Numbered from the stretch's first letter, positions 42,561-51,933 are shown. The stretch is DNA of 64,000 nt from CADEED01 sp035765415 (GCA_035765415.1 DASTXR010000052.1:1-64000), one strand, 5' to 3'. The notes: generated by a model not told the origin, from the letters alone. Numbers and translations: made by a program.

Positions 42561-43321
42561 GGGTTCTCCGCGAGCTGCTCGAGCCAGTGGTGGACGGCGG
42601 CAGGTCCCGGCAGCCAGTAATCCGACCTGACCCGCGGACCGACGGCGATGGCCATGCCGTTCTCGCGGCGCACCGCCGCGAACCCGTCGTAATCGGTCTG
42701 GTCGTCGCCGATGAAAATCGGCATGCGGCCACGAAACGGCTCTTCCTGCATGTATGCGGTAACGGCACTGTCCTTGGTGTGGGCCGCGGGTTTCACTTCC
42801 AATACTGCGTGGCCGCCGAGCACGGTGAAGCGCGGCACCAGTGGCGCCGCCAGCAAGGCGACTTCGGCGCGCAGTTCGTGTTCGAGCTGCGGTGCGTGCA
42901 GGAAATGCAGCGCGAGCCCGGCGCCCTTGTCTTCGAGCAGGAGCCCTTCATGGCGCTTCACGAGCCGCGCGAGACCCGCATGAACATCGGCAAGCTGCTC
43001 GAGCGCCACCGGCGCCACGTGCATCTGCCCGCGCGCGTCCCGCCGCTCGCAGCCGTGGAGCCCGGCGACCGGTAGTCCCGGGTTACCGAACAATGCGTCG
43101 AGATCGGCGATCGTGCGTCCGCTGACGAAGGCAACCGCGCCACCTGCGGCAACCCGCAGCCGTTCGATGAGCGGCATGAGGTGCGGCTCCACTGCCACCG
43201 CCTGGGGGTGGTCGGCCAGCTCCAGCAGCGTTCCGTCAACGTCGAGAAACAGGCACCAATGCCCCGCGGGCTGCGGCACCGCGTGTACCGCGGCCGCATC
43301 GCGCTCTGCCAATTGCATCAT
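42557..43321 (-). CDS. otsB: Trehalose-6-phosphate phosphatase
   Basis: HAD-family phosphatase of 254 residues. Motif I FLDVDGTLLEL (nucleophile Asp27, acid/base Asp29), motif II VSGRT, motif III/IV GDDQTDYDGF, and the TPP-specific LEDKGAGLALHF and LEVKPAAHTKDSAV segments. It releases trehalose from the OtsA product. First gene of the operon. The start is ATG ATG; there is no Shine-Dalgarno, and TTATACTG ends six bases before the ATG, the same geometry as at hslR. Confidence 0.93.
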   Translation of the reverse strand: MMQLAERDAAAVHAVPQPAGHWCLFLDVDGTLLELADHPQAVAVEPHLMPLIERLRVAAGGAVAFVSGRTIADLDALFGNPGLPVAGLHGCERRDARGQMHVAPVALEQLADVHAGLARLVKRHEGLLLEDKGAGLALHFLHAPQLEHELRAEVALLAAPLVPRFTVLGGHAVLEVKPAAHTKDSAVTAYMQEEPFRGRMPIFIGDDQTDYDGFAAVRRENGMAIAVGPRVRSDYWLPGPAAVHHWLEQLAENP

Positions 43322-43327
43322 GGGGCG

Positions 43328-43335
43328 CAGTATAA
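43328..43335 (-). promoter_or_regulatory. -10 element of the otsB operon
   Basis: TTATACTG on the minus strand contains TATACT, seven bases before the otsB ATG, leaving no space for a ribosome-binding site. The spacing to the start codon is identical to that at hslR. Confidence 0.45.
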
Positions 43336-43430
43336 GAACCGCGGCGCGCGTATTGCGGTAAATCTCGGGTAGTTAGGTGTGAGTTTTTTCCCGCAAGCGG
43401 CCGCGGGAACCGATCGGCGTCAGACGACGC

Positions 43431-44048
43431 CTACGGCGGCAACCTGACGAGCTGGAAGGTGTCGCCGGCTGGCGAACGGATCACCCGGATCGCGCGGTCG
43501 AACAAGGCCTGGACATACAGAATCACGACGTCGCCCTGCCTGGACCTGGCTTCGAAATATTCGTCGTGCGGCGCGTCTTCGTTCAACGGATCGGGGATGT
43601 GGGGTCCCCACTCGTCGATGGACTCCAGATACACCACGATCCGGAAAGCCAGCTCGAGCGACACCTCAGCCGTGGCGGTCCGTATCCGCACACGTTTGCC
43701 ATCGACCTCTGCAAACAAGGTTTCCCGGCCCTCGGCGCAGGACCACTCGCCCTTTTGATGGCTGCAGTCGATCGAATACTTGACCGGGTAACCGGCAATG
43801 GCGCGGTGCGAGACGCATTCGCCGTCGACCCGCATGTCGCTGTAATCCACTCTGGTCCAGCTCATGCCAGTCGCGTGATCGAGCCCGAGGCCGTGCGGAT
43901 CCCGACAGCCCAGCTTCTCCGCGTAAGCGAATTGCTCAGGCTCGAGCTTGAAGAACACCTGATTCGCATGAAAGGCCGTGGCGGACACGCCCGCCGCGAG
44001 GCTCGCGCAGGCCAGAAGAAAGGCGGTGGTGCGTGTAACGTTACGCAT
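43431..44048 (-). CDS. Secreted hypothetical protein
   Basis: Protein of 205 residues with a signal peptide (RTTAFLLACASLAAGVSA) and four cysteines in the mature part (at DPHG-, ECVSH-, DCSHQ- and SCAEG-contexts), suggesting disulfides in the periplasm. I recognise no domain. It contains EWSCAEGRETLFAEVDGKRV and a charged DPLNEDAPHDEYFEARS stretch. The ATG overlaps the purA stop by one base (TGATG), so it is probably the last gene of the hfq-hflX-hflK-hflC-purA transcript. Codon use looks native. Confidence 0.6.
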   Translation of the reverse strand: MRNVTRTTAFLLACASLAAGVSATAFHANQVFFKLEPEQFAYAEKLGCRDPHGLGLDHATGMSWTRVDYSDMRVDGECVSHRAIAGYPVKYSIDCSHQKGEWSCAEGRETLFAEVDGKRVRIRTATAEVSLELAFRIVVYLESIDEWGPHIPDPLNEDAPHDEYFEARSRQGDVVILYVQALFDRAIRVIRSPAGDTFQLVRLPP

Positions 44049-45340
44049 CAGTCGAACGGATGCCGCAACATTATCGTCTGATCGCGATCCGGCCCCGTCG
44101 AAATGATGTCGATGGGCACGCCCGCCAGCGCCTGCAGGCGCTGCAGGTAGTTGCGCGCATTGATGGGCAGCGCGTCATACGACGTGACCCCGATGGTGGA
44201 TTCCTTCCAGCCAGGCATTTCTTCATACACAGGCTGCACATCCGCAAAGGCATCCGCATACATGGGCGGCTCTTTGCTCACCTTGCCGTCCGACTTGTAG
44301 CCGACGCAGATCTGCAGCGAGTCGAGCCCGTCCAGCACGTCGAGCTTGGTCAGGCACAGGCCCGAGACGCTGGAGTGAATGATGGAGCGGCGCAGCGCCA
44401 CGGCGTCGAACCAGCCGCAGCGGCGTTTGCGGCCGGTGACTGCGCCGAACTCATGACCGACGCGCGAGAGATGATCGCCGTACTCGTCGAACAGCTCCGT
44501 GGGGAAAGGACCCGCGCCCACGCGCGTGGTGTACGCCTTCACGATGCCGAGCACGTAATCGAACGACCGCGGGCCGATGCCGGTGCCGGTGCCCGCGAAA
44601 CCACCGGTGGTGTTCGAGGAAGTGACGAATGGATAGGTGCCGTGGTCGACGTCGAGCATGGCGCCCTGCGCGCCTTCGAACATCACGTCACGGCCTTCCT
44701 CGCGCAGGCTCGCCAGCGTCTGCGTGACGTCGCTGACCAGCGGCCGCACGCGATCGGCATACGAGAGCTGCTCGTCCAGCGTCTTCTGGAAATCCACGGG
44801 CGGCTGCTTGAAGTAGTGCTGCAGCGTGAAGTTGTGGAAGTCGAGGATCTCGCCGAGCTTGGCGGCAAATTTTTCGCGCTGAAAAAGGTCTTGCACGCGC
44901 ACCGCGCGCCGCGCCACCTTGTCTTCGTAGGCGGGACCGATTCCACGGCCGGTGGTGCCGATGGCGTTCGCGCCGCGCGCCACTTCGCGCGCCTTGTCCA
45001 GCGCCACGTGTGAAGGAAGGATCAGCGGGCAATTGGGCGAAACCCGCAGGCGCGCGAACACGTCGACGCCGGTGTCGATGAGCGTCTGCGCTTCGCGGAA
45101 CAGCGCTTCGAGCGACAGCACCACGCCATTGCCGATGAGGCACTGCACATTCTTGTGGAGAATTCCCGACGGGATGAGCGACAGCACGGTCTTCTTGCCG
45201 CCGATGACCAGCGTATGGCCGGCGTTGTGCCCGCCCTGGAATCGCGCGACCGCGGCGGCGCGTTCGGTGAGCAGGTCGACGACCTTGCCCTTGCCCTCGT
45301 CACCCCACTGGGTGCCGATGATGATGACGAATTTGCCCAT
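44048..45340 (-). CDS. purA: Adenylosuccinate synthetase
   Basis: GTP-dependent enzyme of 430 residues joining IMP and aspartate, the first step to AMP. GTQWGDEGKGKVVDLL P-loop, RFQGGHNAGHTLV, GTTGRGIGPAYEDK, EGAQGAMLDVDHGTYPFVTSSN and the C-terminal GPDRDQTI are all present. The usual gammaproteobacterial neighbour order hflX-hflK-hflC-(hisZ)-purA is kept without hisZ. 63 bases separate it from hflC; GATAAT about 28 bases before its ATG may be a promoter element. Confidence 0.97.
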   Translation of the reverse strand: MGKFVIIIGTQWGDEGKGKVVDLLTERAAAVARFQGGHNAGHTLVIGGKKTVLSLIPSGILHKNVQCLIGNGVVLSLEALFREAQTLIDTGVDVFARLRVSPNCPLILPSHVALDKAREVARGANAIGTTGRGIGPAYEDKVARRAVRVQDLFQREKFAAKLGEILDFHNFTLQHYFKQPPVDFQKTLDEQLSYADRVRPLVSDVTQTLASLREEGRDVMFEGAQGAMLDVDHGTYPFVTSSNTTGGFAGTGTGIGPRSFDYVLGIVKAYTTRVGAGPFPTELFDEYGDHLSRVGHEFGAVTGRKRRCGWFDAVALRRSIIHSSVSGLCLTKLDVLDGLDSLQICVGYKSDGKVSKEPPMYADAFADVQPVYEEMPGWKESTIGVTSYDALPINARNYLQRLQALAGVPIDIISTGPDRDQTIMLRHPFD

Positions 45341-45403
45341 GGTTAATGTTTGCCGCGTTTCACGACGATTATCGGTTCGAAAGAGGGTGCGAAGCGGAAG
45401 CTG

Positions 45404-46282
45404 TCAGCGCCCTGCTGGCGCCGGGCTCTTGAAATAGCGGAAAAAATCGCTGTCGGGCGAGACCACCATCACATCGCCTTCCTTGCCCAGGGAGTTCTTG
45501 TACGCCTGGAGGCTGCGATAGAACGCGTAGAACTCGGGATTGCGGTTGTAGGCCGCGGCATGGATGGCGGCCGCCGTGGCGTCACCTTCGCCGCGGATTC
45601 GCTGTGCGTCGGCCAACGCCCTGGCGATGAGCTCGACCTTCTTGCGCTCGGCCTCGGCCTTGACGATCTGCGATTCGCGATCGCCCTCGCCACGACGCGT
45701 GCGCGCGATGCCTTCGAAGGTGCGCTTCATGCTCTCGTACACGCTGGTGGCCACTTCTTCCTGCAGGTCGATGCGCTGCACGCGCACGTCGACGAGCTGG
45801 ATTCCGAGTTTCAGCAGGCGCTCGGTGGCGTTCTTCATGAATTCGCCGGTGAGCTCCTGGCGATCGGAAATGACGATCTCCGCGAGCGTGCGGCCGGCGA
45901 CGGCATTCTTGATGCCGTCCTGGATGGTTTCGCCGACCAGCATCTCGGCGCGGCCTTCGTCGCCACCGCTGGTCGCCTGGTAGAACTGCTCGGCGTCGAG
46001 GATGCGCCACTTGATGTAGTAGTCGATGGTCAGTCCCTGGCTTTCGTTGGTCAGGAACTGTTCGCCGTCGAACTTGCGCGTGAGCACGCGGCGGTCGAAC
46101 TTGACCACGCGATCCATGAAAGGGATCTTGAACTGCAGGCCGGGTTTGAAATCCGCGCCCTTGATCTGCGAGAGGCGCACGCGCACCGCCATCTCCTGCT
46201 CACCGACCACGAACGTGGAGCTCGCGATGAGCACGATCACCGCCAGCACCACGACCAGTATTCCGAGGACGCGCGAGCCCAT
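45404..46282 (-). CDS. hflC: HflC, modulator of FtsH protease
   Basis: SPFH/prohibitin-domain membrane protein of 292 residues with a single N-terminal transmembrane segment (GILVVVLAVIVLIASSTFVV). Motifs FKIPFMDRVVKFDRRVL and the coiled EAERKKVELIARALADAQ are typical. It forms the HflKC cage around FtsH facing the periplasm. Its ATG overlaps the hflK stop by one base (TGATG). Confidence 0.95.
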   Translation of the reverse strand: MGSRVLGILVVVLAVIVLIASSTFVVGEQEMAVRVRLSQIKGADFKPGLQFKIPFMDRVVKFDRRVLTRKFDGEQFLTNESQGLTIDYYIKWRILDAEQFYQATSGGDEGRAEMLVGETIQDGIKNAVAGRTLAEIVISDRQELTGEFMKNATERLLKLGIQLVDVRVQRIDLQEEVATSVYESMKRTFEGIARTRRGEGDRESQIVKAEAERKKVELIARALADAQRIRGEGDATAAAIHAAAYNRNPEFYAFYRSLQAYKNSLGKEGDVMVVSPDSDFFRYFKSPAPAGR

Positions 46283-47382
46283 CAGCGTTCCACCCTCTGG
46301 CGGGGATCGGCGGCGATACTGGGGTCGGGATCGGCGTTCACCGGCGGGCGCACCGTCACCGTGCCATCGGAATCACCCCGGCGATCCAGGAGCTTGTCGA
46401 GCGGTAGATAGAGCATGTTGCCGTTGCCGCCCTTCGAATCGATGATGACCTTGCGCGAGGACTTGAGCACGCCCTCGACGGTGTCGATGTACATGCGCTC
46501 GCGCGTGACGTTCGGGGCCTTCTCGTACGCACCCACCAGCTGCGAGAAGCGCGACGCGTCGCCGGTCGCCATCGACACCACCTGGGATTTGTATGCTTCG
46601 GCTTCCTGCACGGCGCGCGCCGCGTTGCCCTCGGCGACCGGGATGATGCCGTTCGCGTAAGCCTGCGCTTCCTTGATCATGCGCTCGCGGTCGGCCTTGG
46701 CCTTGACCGAGTCGCGCTGCGCCTGCTGCACCGCCTCAGGCACCTGCACGTCGGTGATGTTGACGCTGCGCACTTCGATGCCGGCGCCGTACTGGTCGAG
46801 CGTGCGCTGCATGATGAGCCGCGTGTCTTCGGCGATCTTGATGCGGCCCGCCTCGAGGATGGCCTGCTGGTCGTTGCGCCCCACCACTTCGCGAATGGCG
46901 CTCTCGCTGACTTCGCCCAGCGTGGCGATGGGTTCGCGAACCTTGAAAAGATAGTCTTCGGCGCGCGTGATGCGGTACTGCACGGCCACCTGCAGCTCGA
47001 CCATGTTCGGTTCAGCGGTGAGCACGCGCGACTTGTAGGCGATGGACTTGACGCCCGCGACGTCGACCTTGGCGACGGTTTCGATGGGCCAGGGCAACCG
47101 CCATCCCCAGCCGTCACCCACCGTTTCCACGTGTTTGCCGAAGCGCTGCACCACGCCCTGGTTGCCTGGCTGCACCTGGTAGAAGCCGGTGAGCATCCAG
47201 ATGAGAACGGCGACGATGATGAGCACCAGCAAAGGTGTGGACGAACGCCCGCTGCCACCTCCGAAGAGTGACTCGATGCGCTTCTGCCAGTCCTTGAAGG
47301 CCTGATCGAAATCGCCGCCACCGGGGGCCGGTTTCTTGCCCCAAGGGTTGTTGTTCGAATTACCGGGTTGGTTCCAGGCCAT
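46282..47382 (-). CDS. hflK: HflK, modulator of FtsH protease
   Basis: SPFH-domain protein of 366 residues. Gly/Asn/Pro-rich cytosolic N-terminus (MAWNQPGNSNNNPWGKKP), one transmembrane helix (LLVLIIVAVLIWMLTGFY), then the band-7 domain and a coiled segment with AYANGIIPVAEGNAARAVQEAEAYK. ATG at 47380-47382 is used; 22 upstream residues in frame overlap hflX and are not conserved. It follows hflX after one base and is coupled to hflC. Confidence 0.95.
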   Translation of the reverse strand: MAWNQPGNSNNNPWGKKPAPGGGDFDQAFKDWQKRIESLFGGGSGRSSTPLLVLIIVAVLIWMLTGFYQVQPGNQGVVQRFGKHVETVGDGWGWRLPWPIETVAKVDVAGVKSIAYKSRVLTAEPNMVELQVAVQYRITRAEDYLFKVREPIATLGEVSESAIREVVGRNDQQAILEAGRIKIAEDTRLIMQRTLDQYGAGIEVRSVNITDVQVPEAVQQAQRDSVKAKADRERMIKEAQAYANGIIPVAEGNAARAVQEAEAYKSQVVSMATGDASRFSQLVGAYEKAPNVTRERMYIDTVEGVLKSSRKVIIDSKGGNGNMLYLPLDKLLDRRGDSDGTVTVRPPVNADPDPSIAADPRQRVER

Positions 47383-47383
47383 A

Positions 47384-48727
47384 TCAGCTGCTTTGCAAGG
47401 CGGGCGACGATTGTAGGTAGGCACCTGCAACCGTACAAGTTGAGTCATCGATGATCGTCAGAACTTCGACACCGGGTTCGCGCGCCCATTTGAGCAGCTC
47501 GAATTCGGATAGTTCAGTGTCGATTTCAAAGGCGCCGTCCTCGGCAATGCGCTCGGCCAGCACCAGGTTCGCGGCATAAAGCCGGGCCCGGAGCTCGCCG
47601 GCGGACACCGGCAGGCGCAGCGTCGCGCGCCGCGCCACGCGCGCCAGGCGCTCGGCCACGGATTGAAGCAGGCCCTCGAGCCCGTCGGCCTTCGCCGCGG
47701 ACAACCAGACGTGGCTCACCTTGCCCGATTCGTCGCGCTCGACGCGCGCCGGCGTTTCGATGCGGTCGATCTTGTTGAACACCAGGATCTGCGGCAGGTC
47801 GGCGGCGCCGATCTCGGCCAGCACCCGGTTCACTTCGTCAATGTGTTCGTCGCGCCGCGGGTCACTGACGTCGACCACGTGCAGCAGTAACGTGGCTTCG
47901 CGTGCTTCGGTCAGCGTGGACTGGAACGCCGCCACCAGTTCGTGCGGCAACTCGCGGATGAAGCCCACGGTGTCGGCCACGACCACGGGAGTGTTGCCGG
48001 GCAGCGTGATCTTGCGGACCGTGGGATCCAGCGTGGCGAACAACTGGTCGGCCACGTAGGCATCGGCGCCCGTCAGCGCGCGGAACAGCGTGGACTTGCC
48101 GGCATTGGTGTAACCCACCAGCGCGAGCGAAGGCACGGGAATCTCGGCGCGCTGCTGCCGCCCGGTCTCGCGTTGCTGCTTGATCTTCTCGAGGCGCGCG
48201 GTCAGCGTCTTGACGCGTTTGCCCAGCAGTCGCCGGTCGGTTTCGAGCTGCGTTTCGCCGGGACCACGGTTGCCGATGCCGCCACCGCGCTGGCGTTCGA
48301 GGTGAGTCCAGCCGCGCACCAGGCGCGAGGCGATGTGTTTGAGCTGCGCGAGCTCCACTTCGAGCTTGCCTTCGTGGCTGCGCGCGCGCTGCGCGAAGAT
48401 GTCGAGGATGAGACCCGAGCGATCGAGCACGCGCCGCTCGATGAGCTTCTCGAGGTTGCGCTCCTGGGACGGCGACAGCGGATGATCGAACAGGATGACG
48501 TCGGCGCCGTGCTCGACGGCGGCCGCGCGGATTTCATCCGCCTTGCCGCTGCCGACGAACAACCGCGGGTCCGGGCGATCACGGCGGCCGCCGATGTTCA
48601 CCACGGGAATGGCGCCGGCGGAGCGCGTGAGCGCTTCGAACTCCTGGATATCTTCGGGATCCGCGGGTGCGCCTATCCCCAGGCGCACGAGCACGGCCCG
48701 CTCACCTGCGCGTGGTCGCTCGAACAA
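47384..48727 (-). CDS. hflX: Ribosome-splitting GTPase HflX
   Basis: Obg-HflX GTPase of 447 residues. N-domain with VGSGKADEIRAA and the conserved GIGNRGPGETQLETDRR, followed by G1 GYTNAGKSTLF, G3 DTVGFIRELPH and G4 FNKID. It splits stalled ribosomes during stress. The start is TTG (TTG TTC GAG), matching the MFxR start of relatives. Lies 48 bases after hfq. Confidence 0.95.
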   Translation of the reverse strand: MFERPRAGERAVLVRLGIGAPADPEDIQEFEALTRSAGAIPVVNIGGRRDRPDPRLFVGSGKADEIRAAAVEHGADVILFDHPLSPSQERNLEKLIERRVLDRSGLILDIFAQRARSHEGKLEVELAQLKHIASRLVRGWTHLERQRGGGIGNRGPGETQLETDRRLLGKRVKTLTARLEKIKQQRETGRQQRAEIPVPSLALVGYTNAGKSTLFRALTGADAYVADQLFATLDPTVRKITLPGNTPVVVADTVGFIRELPHELVAAFQSTLTEAREATLLLHVVDVSDPRRDEHIDEVNRVLAEIGAADLPQILVFNKIDRIETPARVERDESGKVSHVWLSAAKADGLEGLLQSVAERLARVARRATLRLPVSAGELRARLYAANLVLAERIAEDGAFEIDTELSEFELLKWAREPGVEVLTIIDDSTCTVAGAYLQSSPALQSS

Positions 48728-48775
48728 TTTGGAATCTCGAGAAGCGGAAAGAAACGCGTGCGAGCGCCGGCAGCA

Positions 48776-49030
48776 TTATTCTCCAGCGACCGCCTCGATC
48801 GTCGTTCCGTCTTCGTTGGTGATGCGCACGTTGCGCGCCGGTACAACTGTCGAAATCGCGTGTTTGTACACCATCTGGCTCACGCTGTTCTTGAGAAGCA
48901 CGACGAACTGATCAAAAGAATCGATCTGGCCTTGTAGCTTGATTCCATTCACCAGATAGATTGACACCGGGATTCGTTCCTTGCGCAAAGTGTTCAGAAA
49001 CGGATCCTGCAGTGACTGGCCCTTGGCCAT
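48776..49030 (-). CDS. hfq: RNA chaperone Hfq
   Basis: Sm-like protein of 84 residues, MAKGQSLQDPFLNTLRKERI at the start, Sm1 motif with IKLQGQIDSFDQFVVLL and Sm2 motif VYKHAISTVVP. Short C-terminal tail (about 18 residues), unlike the longer E. coli tail. AAGGAG lies six bases before ATG 49028-49030. Located between miaA and hflX as in most gammaproteobacteria; mediates sRNA-mRNA pairing. Confidence 0.97.
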   Translation of the reverse strand: MAKGQSLQDPFLNTLRKERIPVSIYLVNGIKLQGQIDSFDQFVVLLKNSVSQMVYKHAISTVVPARNVRITNEDGTTIEAVAGE

Positions 49031-49101
49031 GACGTTCTCCTTATTTTCCAAGCAAGCCGACGGCGGCGAGCATATCACGGGGTCCCGGCCCGGCAACGCA
49101 C

Positions 49102-50073
49102 TCAAAGGAGGCAGAAGGCCGCGATCAGGGATTCACGGACACCTACAAACCCTTGCGCATCATAGGGATCGACTACACGAACATTCGGCATGGATCGCAG
49201 CCACGTCATCTGCCGTTTCGCGAGCTGACGTGTGGCCGCCACGGCGCGTTCCACCGCGGTTTCCAGCGGACAGGAGCCCTCGACATGCGACCAGAGCTGG
49301 CGGTAGCCGACGGCGCGGATCGCCGGGTTTTCAGCAGTCAAATCGCCTCGCGCATATAACCTGCGGACTTCCCCTAGCAGCCCGGCCGCCATCATGTTCT
49401 CGAAACGTTGCGCCAGCTCCGCATGCAGGCGCGCGCGATCGGATGGGATGAGCGCCGTGACGAGGAACTCGCGCCCCGTGGGCGGCGCCGTCGCCGTCTG
49501 CAGTTCCGAGATGGGCCGCCCGGAAGCCGCATGGACCTCGAGCGCGCGCTGGATGCGCTGCGAATCGTGGGGATGTATGCGGCCCGCGGCGGCCGTATCG
49601 ACCGCGGCGAGCCGCGCATGCATCGCCGGCCAGCCGAGGCGCTGCGCGTCGGCGTCGATGTCGGCGCGAATGCTCTCACTCGCCTGCGGCAGCGTCGCGA
49701 TGCCGCCGATCAGGGCCTTGAGGTACAGCATCGTGCCACCCACCAGCAGCGGCACTCGCCCCCGCGACTCGATGTCGGCGATGGCCTGCGCCGCGTCGCG
49801 CACGAACAGGCCCGCGGAGTAGACAGCGCCCGCATCCACGAGGTCGAGCAGGTGATGGCGCACCGCCGCGCGCGTCGCCGCATCGGGCTTGGCGCTGCCG
49901 ATGTCGAGGCCCCGATACACCTGCGCCGAGTCGACGCTAACAATCTCGATGGGAAATTCGCGCGCGAGTCGCAGGGCCACGTCGCTCTTGCCCGAGCCGG
50001 TGGGGCCCGTGAGCACGGCGATGGGCCGGGCGGCGGCGCCGGACACCGGATTGCGGGGTTCGCGGGCGTTCAT
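49102..50073 (-). CDS. miaA: tRNA dimethylallyltransferase
   Basis: Prenyltransferase of 323 residues that adds dimethylallyl to A37 of tRNAs reading U-starting codons. P-loop LTGPTGSGKSDVALRLA, DSAQVYRGLDIGSAKP, LVGGTMLYLKAL, and the C-terminal RAVGYRQLW and RQLAKRQMTWLR motifs. ATG 50071-50073 overlaps the mutL stop (ATGA); the longer frame upstream is a shadow of mutL. Confidence 0.95.
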   Translation of the reverse strand: MNAREPRNPVSGAAARPIAVLTGPTGSGKSDVALRLAREFPIEIVSVDSAQVYRGLDIGSAKPDAATRAAVRHHLLDLVDAGAVYSAGLFVRDAAQAIADIESRGRVPLLVGGTMLYLKALIGGIATLPQASESIRADIDADAQRLGWPAMHARLAAVDTAAAGRIHPHDSQRIQRALEVHAASGRPISELQTATAPPTGREFLVTALIPSDRARLHAELAQRFENMMAAGLLGEVRRLYARGDLTAENPAIRAVGYRQLWSHVEGSCPLETAVERAVAATRQLAKRQMTWLRSMPNVRVVDPYDAQGFVGVRESLIAAFCLL

Positions 50074-51827
50074 CGCCCGCGCAGGAACATGCGGTCGAGC
50101 TCGTGCAGGCTGACCTGCGTCCAGGTCGGGCGGCCGTGATTGCACTGGTCGGCGCGCGGTGTCTGCTCCATCTGGCGCAGCAACGCATTCATCTCCGGCA
50201 GCGTGAGCCGGCGATGCGCGTGAATCGCGGAACGGCAGGCGATGGTTCCCAGCAACCGGTCGGTGGCGCTGTCCAGGTGGTGGGAGGCAGAGTCGGAAGC
50301 CACGTCGCCGATCACCTCGCGCACCAGCGCCGGAATGTCGTCGGCGGGCAGCATGGCCGGCACCGAGCGGACCACCAGCGTCTCGGGCGCGAGACGCTCG
50401 ATGTCGAACCCGGCCGCGCGCCATTCCTCGTCTTGCGTCATCAACACATCGAGCTCGTCCACTTTCATGTCGACAGTGACCGGCACCAGCAACGCCTGCA
50501 TCGGCAGGCTGTTGCCCGCCTGCTCCTTGAGCTTCTCGTACAACACGCGTTCGTGCGCGGCGTGCATGTCGACCAGCACCAGCCCCTGCTCGTTCTGCGC
50601 CAGGATGTAGATGCCATGCACCTGCGCCAGCGCCGTGCCCAGCGGCTGCGCGCCCGCATGCAGCGGAACGGATTCTTCTTCGTGCGGATTCGGGTCGGCG
50701 CTCGTTCCCCGCAACGCTTCGGCCACCGCCCAGACGCTCGAGGTCGCGGGCGCATCGCCGGAAGTGAGGGACATCGGCTGCGTGTACTGGTTTCCCGACG
50801 CGTACGCCGGCGGCACGGCGCTGGTGCCCGGCCTGGTGTCTGCGAGCTTGCGCTCCACGGCGCGAAACACGAAGTCGTGGATCTGGCGGCTATCGCGAAA
50901 GCGCACTTCGAGTTTTTGCGGATGCGCGTTCACGTCGACGAGCGTGGGATCGATGTCGAGGTACAACACGTAGGCGGGTTGCCGGCCCGAATACAACACG
51001 TCGCGGTAGCCGAGGCGCACGGCGTTCATGAGCAGCCGGTCGCGCACCGCGCGGCCGTTGACGAACCAGAACTGCATGTCGGCGGTGGCGCGTGCCGCCG
51101 AGGGCGCACCTATCCATCCGGAGATGCGCACCGGCCCGGCGGAGTGATCGAGCTCGATGGCGCGTGCAACGAATTCCTGCCCGACGATTCGCGCGAGGCG
51201 CGCAGCGGCGCCGCCCGTGGCCGTGAGCGCCGGCGCGTCTAACAAGGTTCGCGAGCCGCTGCGCAGGCGGAACGCCACGTCTTCACGCGACAGCGCCAGC
51301 CGTTCGAGCAGCCGCACGATGTGGCCCTGCTCGGTGACCTCGCTGCGCAGGAACTTGCGCCGCGCCGGCAGGTTGTAGAACAGGTCGCGTACTTCGATGG
51401 TGGTGCCGGTCGGATGCGCGGCGGGTGACGGATCGCTGACCTGGCCGGCGTCGACCGTCACCGACGATGCGCGATCCTCGTTCACGTGCCGCGACGTGAT
51501 TTCGAAGCGCGACACCGACGCGATGGAAGGAAGGGCCTCGCCGCGAAAACCGAGCGTGATGATGGCGCCGAGGTCCGCGGCCGAAGTTATCTTGCTGGTG
51601 GCATGGCGCGACATCGCGAGCTTGAGCTCAGCGGCGGGTATGCCGCAGCCGTCGTCGCGCACGCGCGTGAGACGCACGCCGCCCGCTTCGATCTCGACTT
51701 CCACGCTCTGCGCGCCGGCGTCGAGGCTGTTCTCAACCAGCTCCTTGACGATGGATGCCGGCCGCTCGATGACCTCGCCGGCGGCGATCTGATCGATGAG
51801 GTGATTGTCGAGGACGCGGATCGGCAT
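50070..51827 (-). CDS. mutL: DNA mismatch repair protein MutL
   Basis: GHKL ATPase of 585 residues. N-terminal LIDQIAAGEVIERPASIVKE, ENSLDAGAQ, DDGCGI and GFRGEALPSIASV motifs; variable linker of about 80 residues around position 350; C-terminal dimerisation domain with LVLVDMHAAHERVLYEKL. No DQHA(X)2E(X)4E endonuclease motif is seen, so it is the E. coli-like non-nicking type, consistent with a MutH-type or other partner. Coupled to miaA. An inverted repeat lies just upstream. Confidence 0.95.
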   Translation of the reverse strand: MPIRVLDNHLIDQIAAGEVIERPASIVKELVENSLDAGAQSVEVEIEAGGVRLTRVRDDGCGIPAAELKLAMSRHATSKITSAADLGAIITLGFRGEALPSIASVSRFEITSRHVNEDRASSVTVDAGQVSDPSPAAHPTGTTIEVRDLFYNLPARRKFLRSEVTEQGHIVRLLERLALSREDVAFRLRSGSRTLLDAPALTATGGAAARLARIVGQEFVARAIELDHSAGPVRISGWIGAPSAARATADMQFWFVNGRAVRDRLLMNAVRLGYRDVLYSGRQPAYVLYLDIDPTLVDVNAHPQKLEVRFRDSRQIHDFVFRAVERKLADTRPGTSAVPPAYASGNQYTQPMSLTSGDAPATSSVWAVAEALRGTSADPNPHEEESVPLHAGAQPLGTALAQVHGIYILAQNEQGLVLVDMHAAHERVLYEKLKEQAGNSLPMQALLVPVTVDMKVDELDVLMTQDEEWRAAGFDIERLAPETLVVRSVPAMLPADDIPALVREVIGDVASDSASHHLDSATDRLLGTIACRSAIHAHRRLTLPEMNALLRQMEQTPRADQCNHGRPTWTQVSLHELDRMFLRGR

Positions 51828-51848
51828 GGCCGCGGAGTTTAAATGGCA

Positions 51849-51931
51849 AAAAAGGGGACAGATCTATTTTTGCAATGCTGCAGCCCGCTAGTGCCGGCGC
51901 CCTCTCACAAAAATAGATCTGTCCCCTTTTT
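51849..51931. repeat. Inverted repeat with perfect 24-bp arms between amiC and mutL
   Basis: Arms 51849-51872 and 51908-51931 are exact reverse complements, separated by 35 bases. Each arm contains GGGGACAGATCTATTTTTG or its complement. The word AAAAGGGGACAGAT-(C/T)-TATTTTT is a widespread proteobacterial repeat that is often near REP-associated tyrosine transposases (RAYT), so this is probably a mobile palindromic unit (REP/BIME or MITE). It begins one or two bases after the amiC stop codon region and can form a long hairpin in RNA on either strand, potentially separating mutL from amiC transcription. Confidence 0.8.
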
Positions 51932-51933
51932 GC

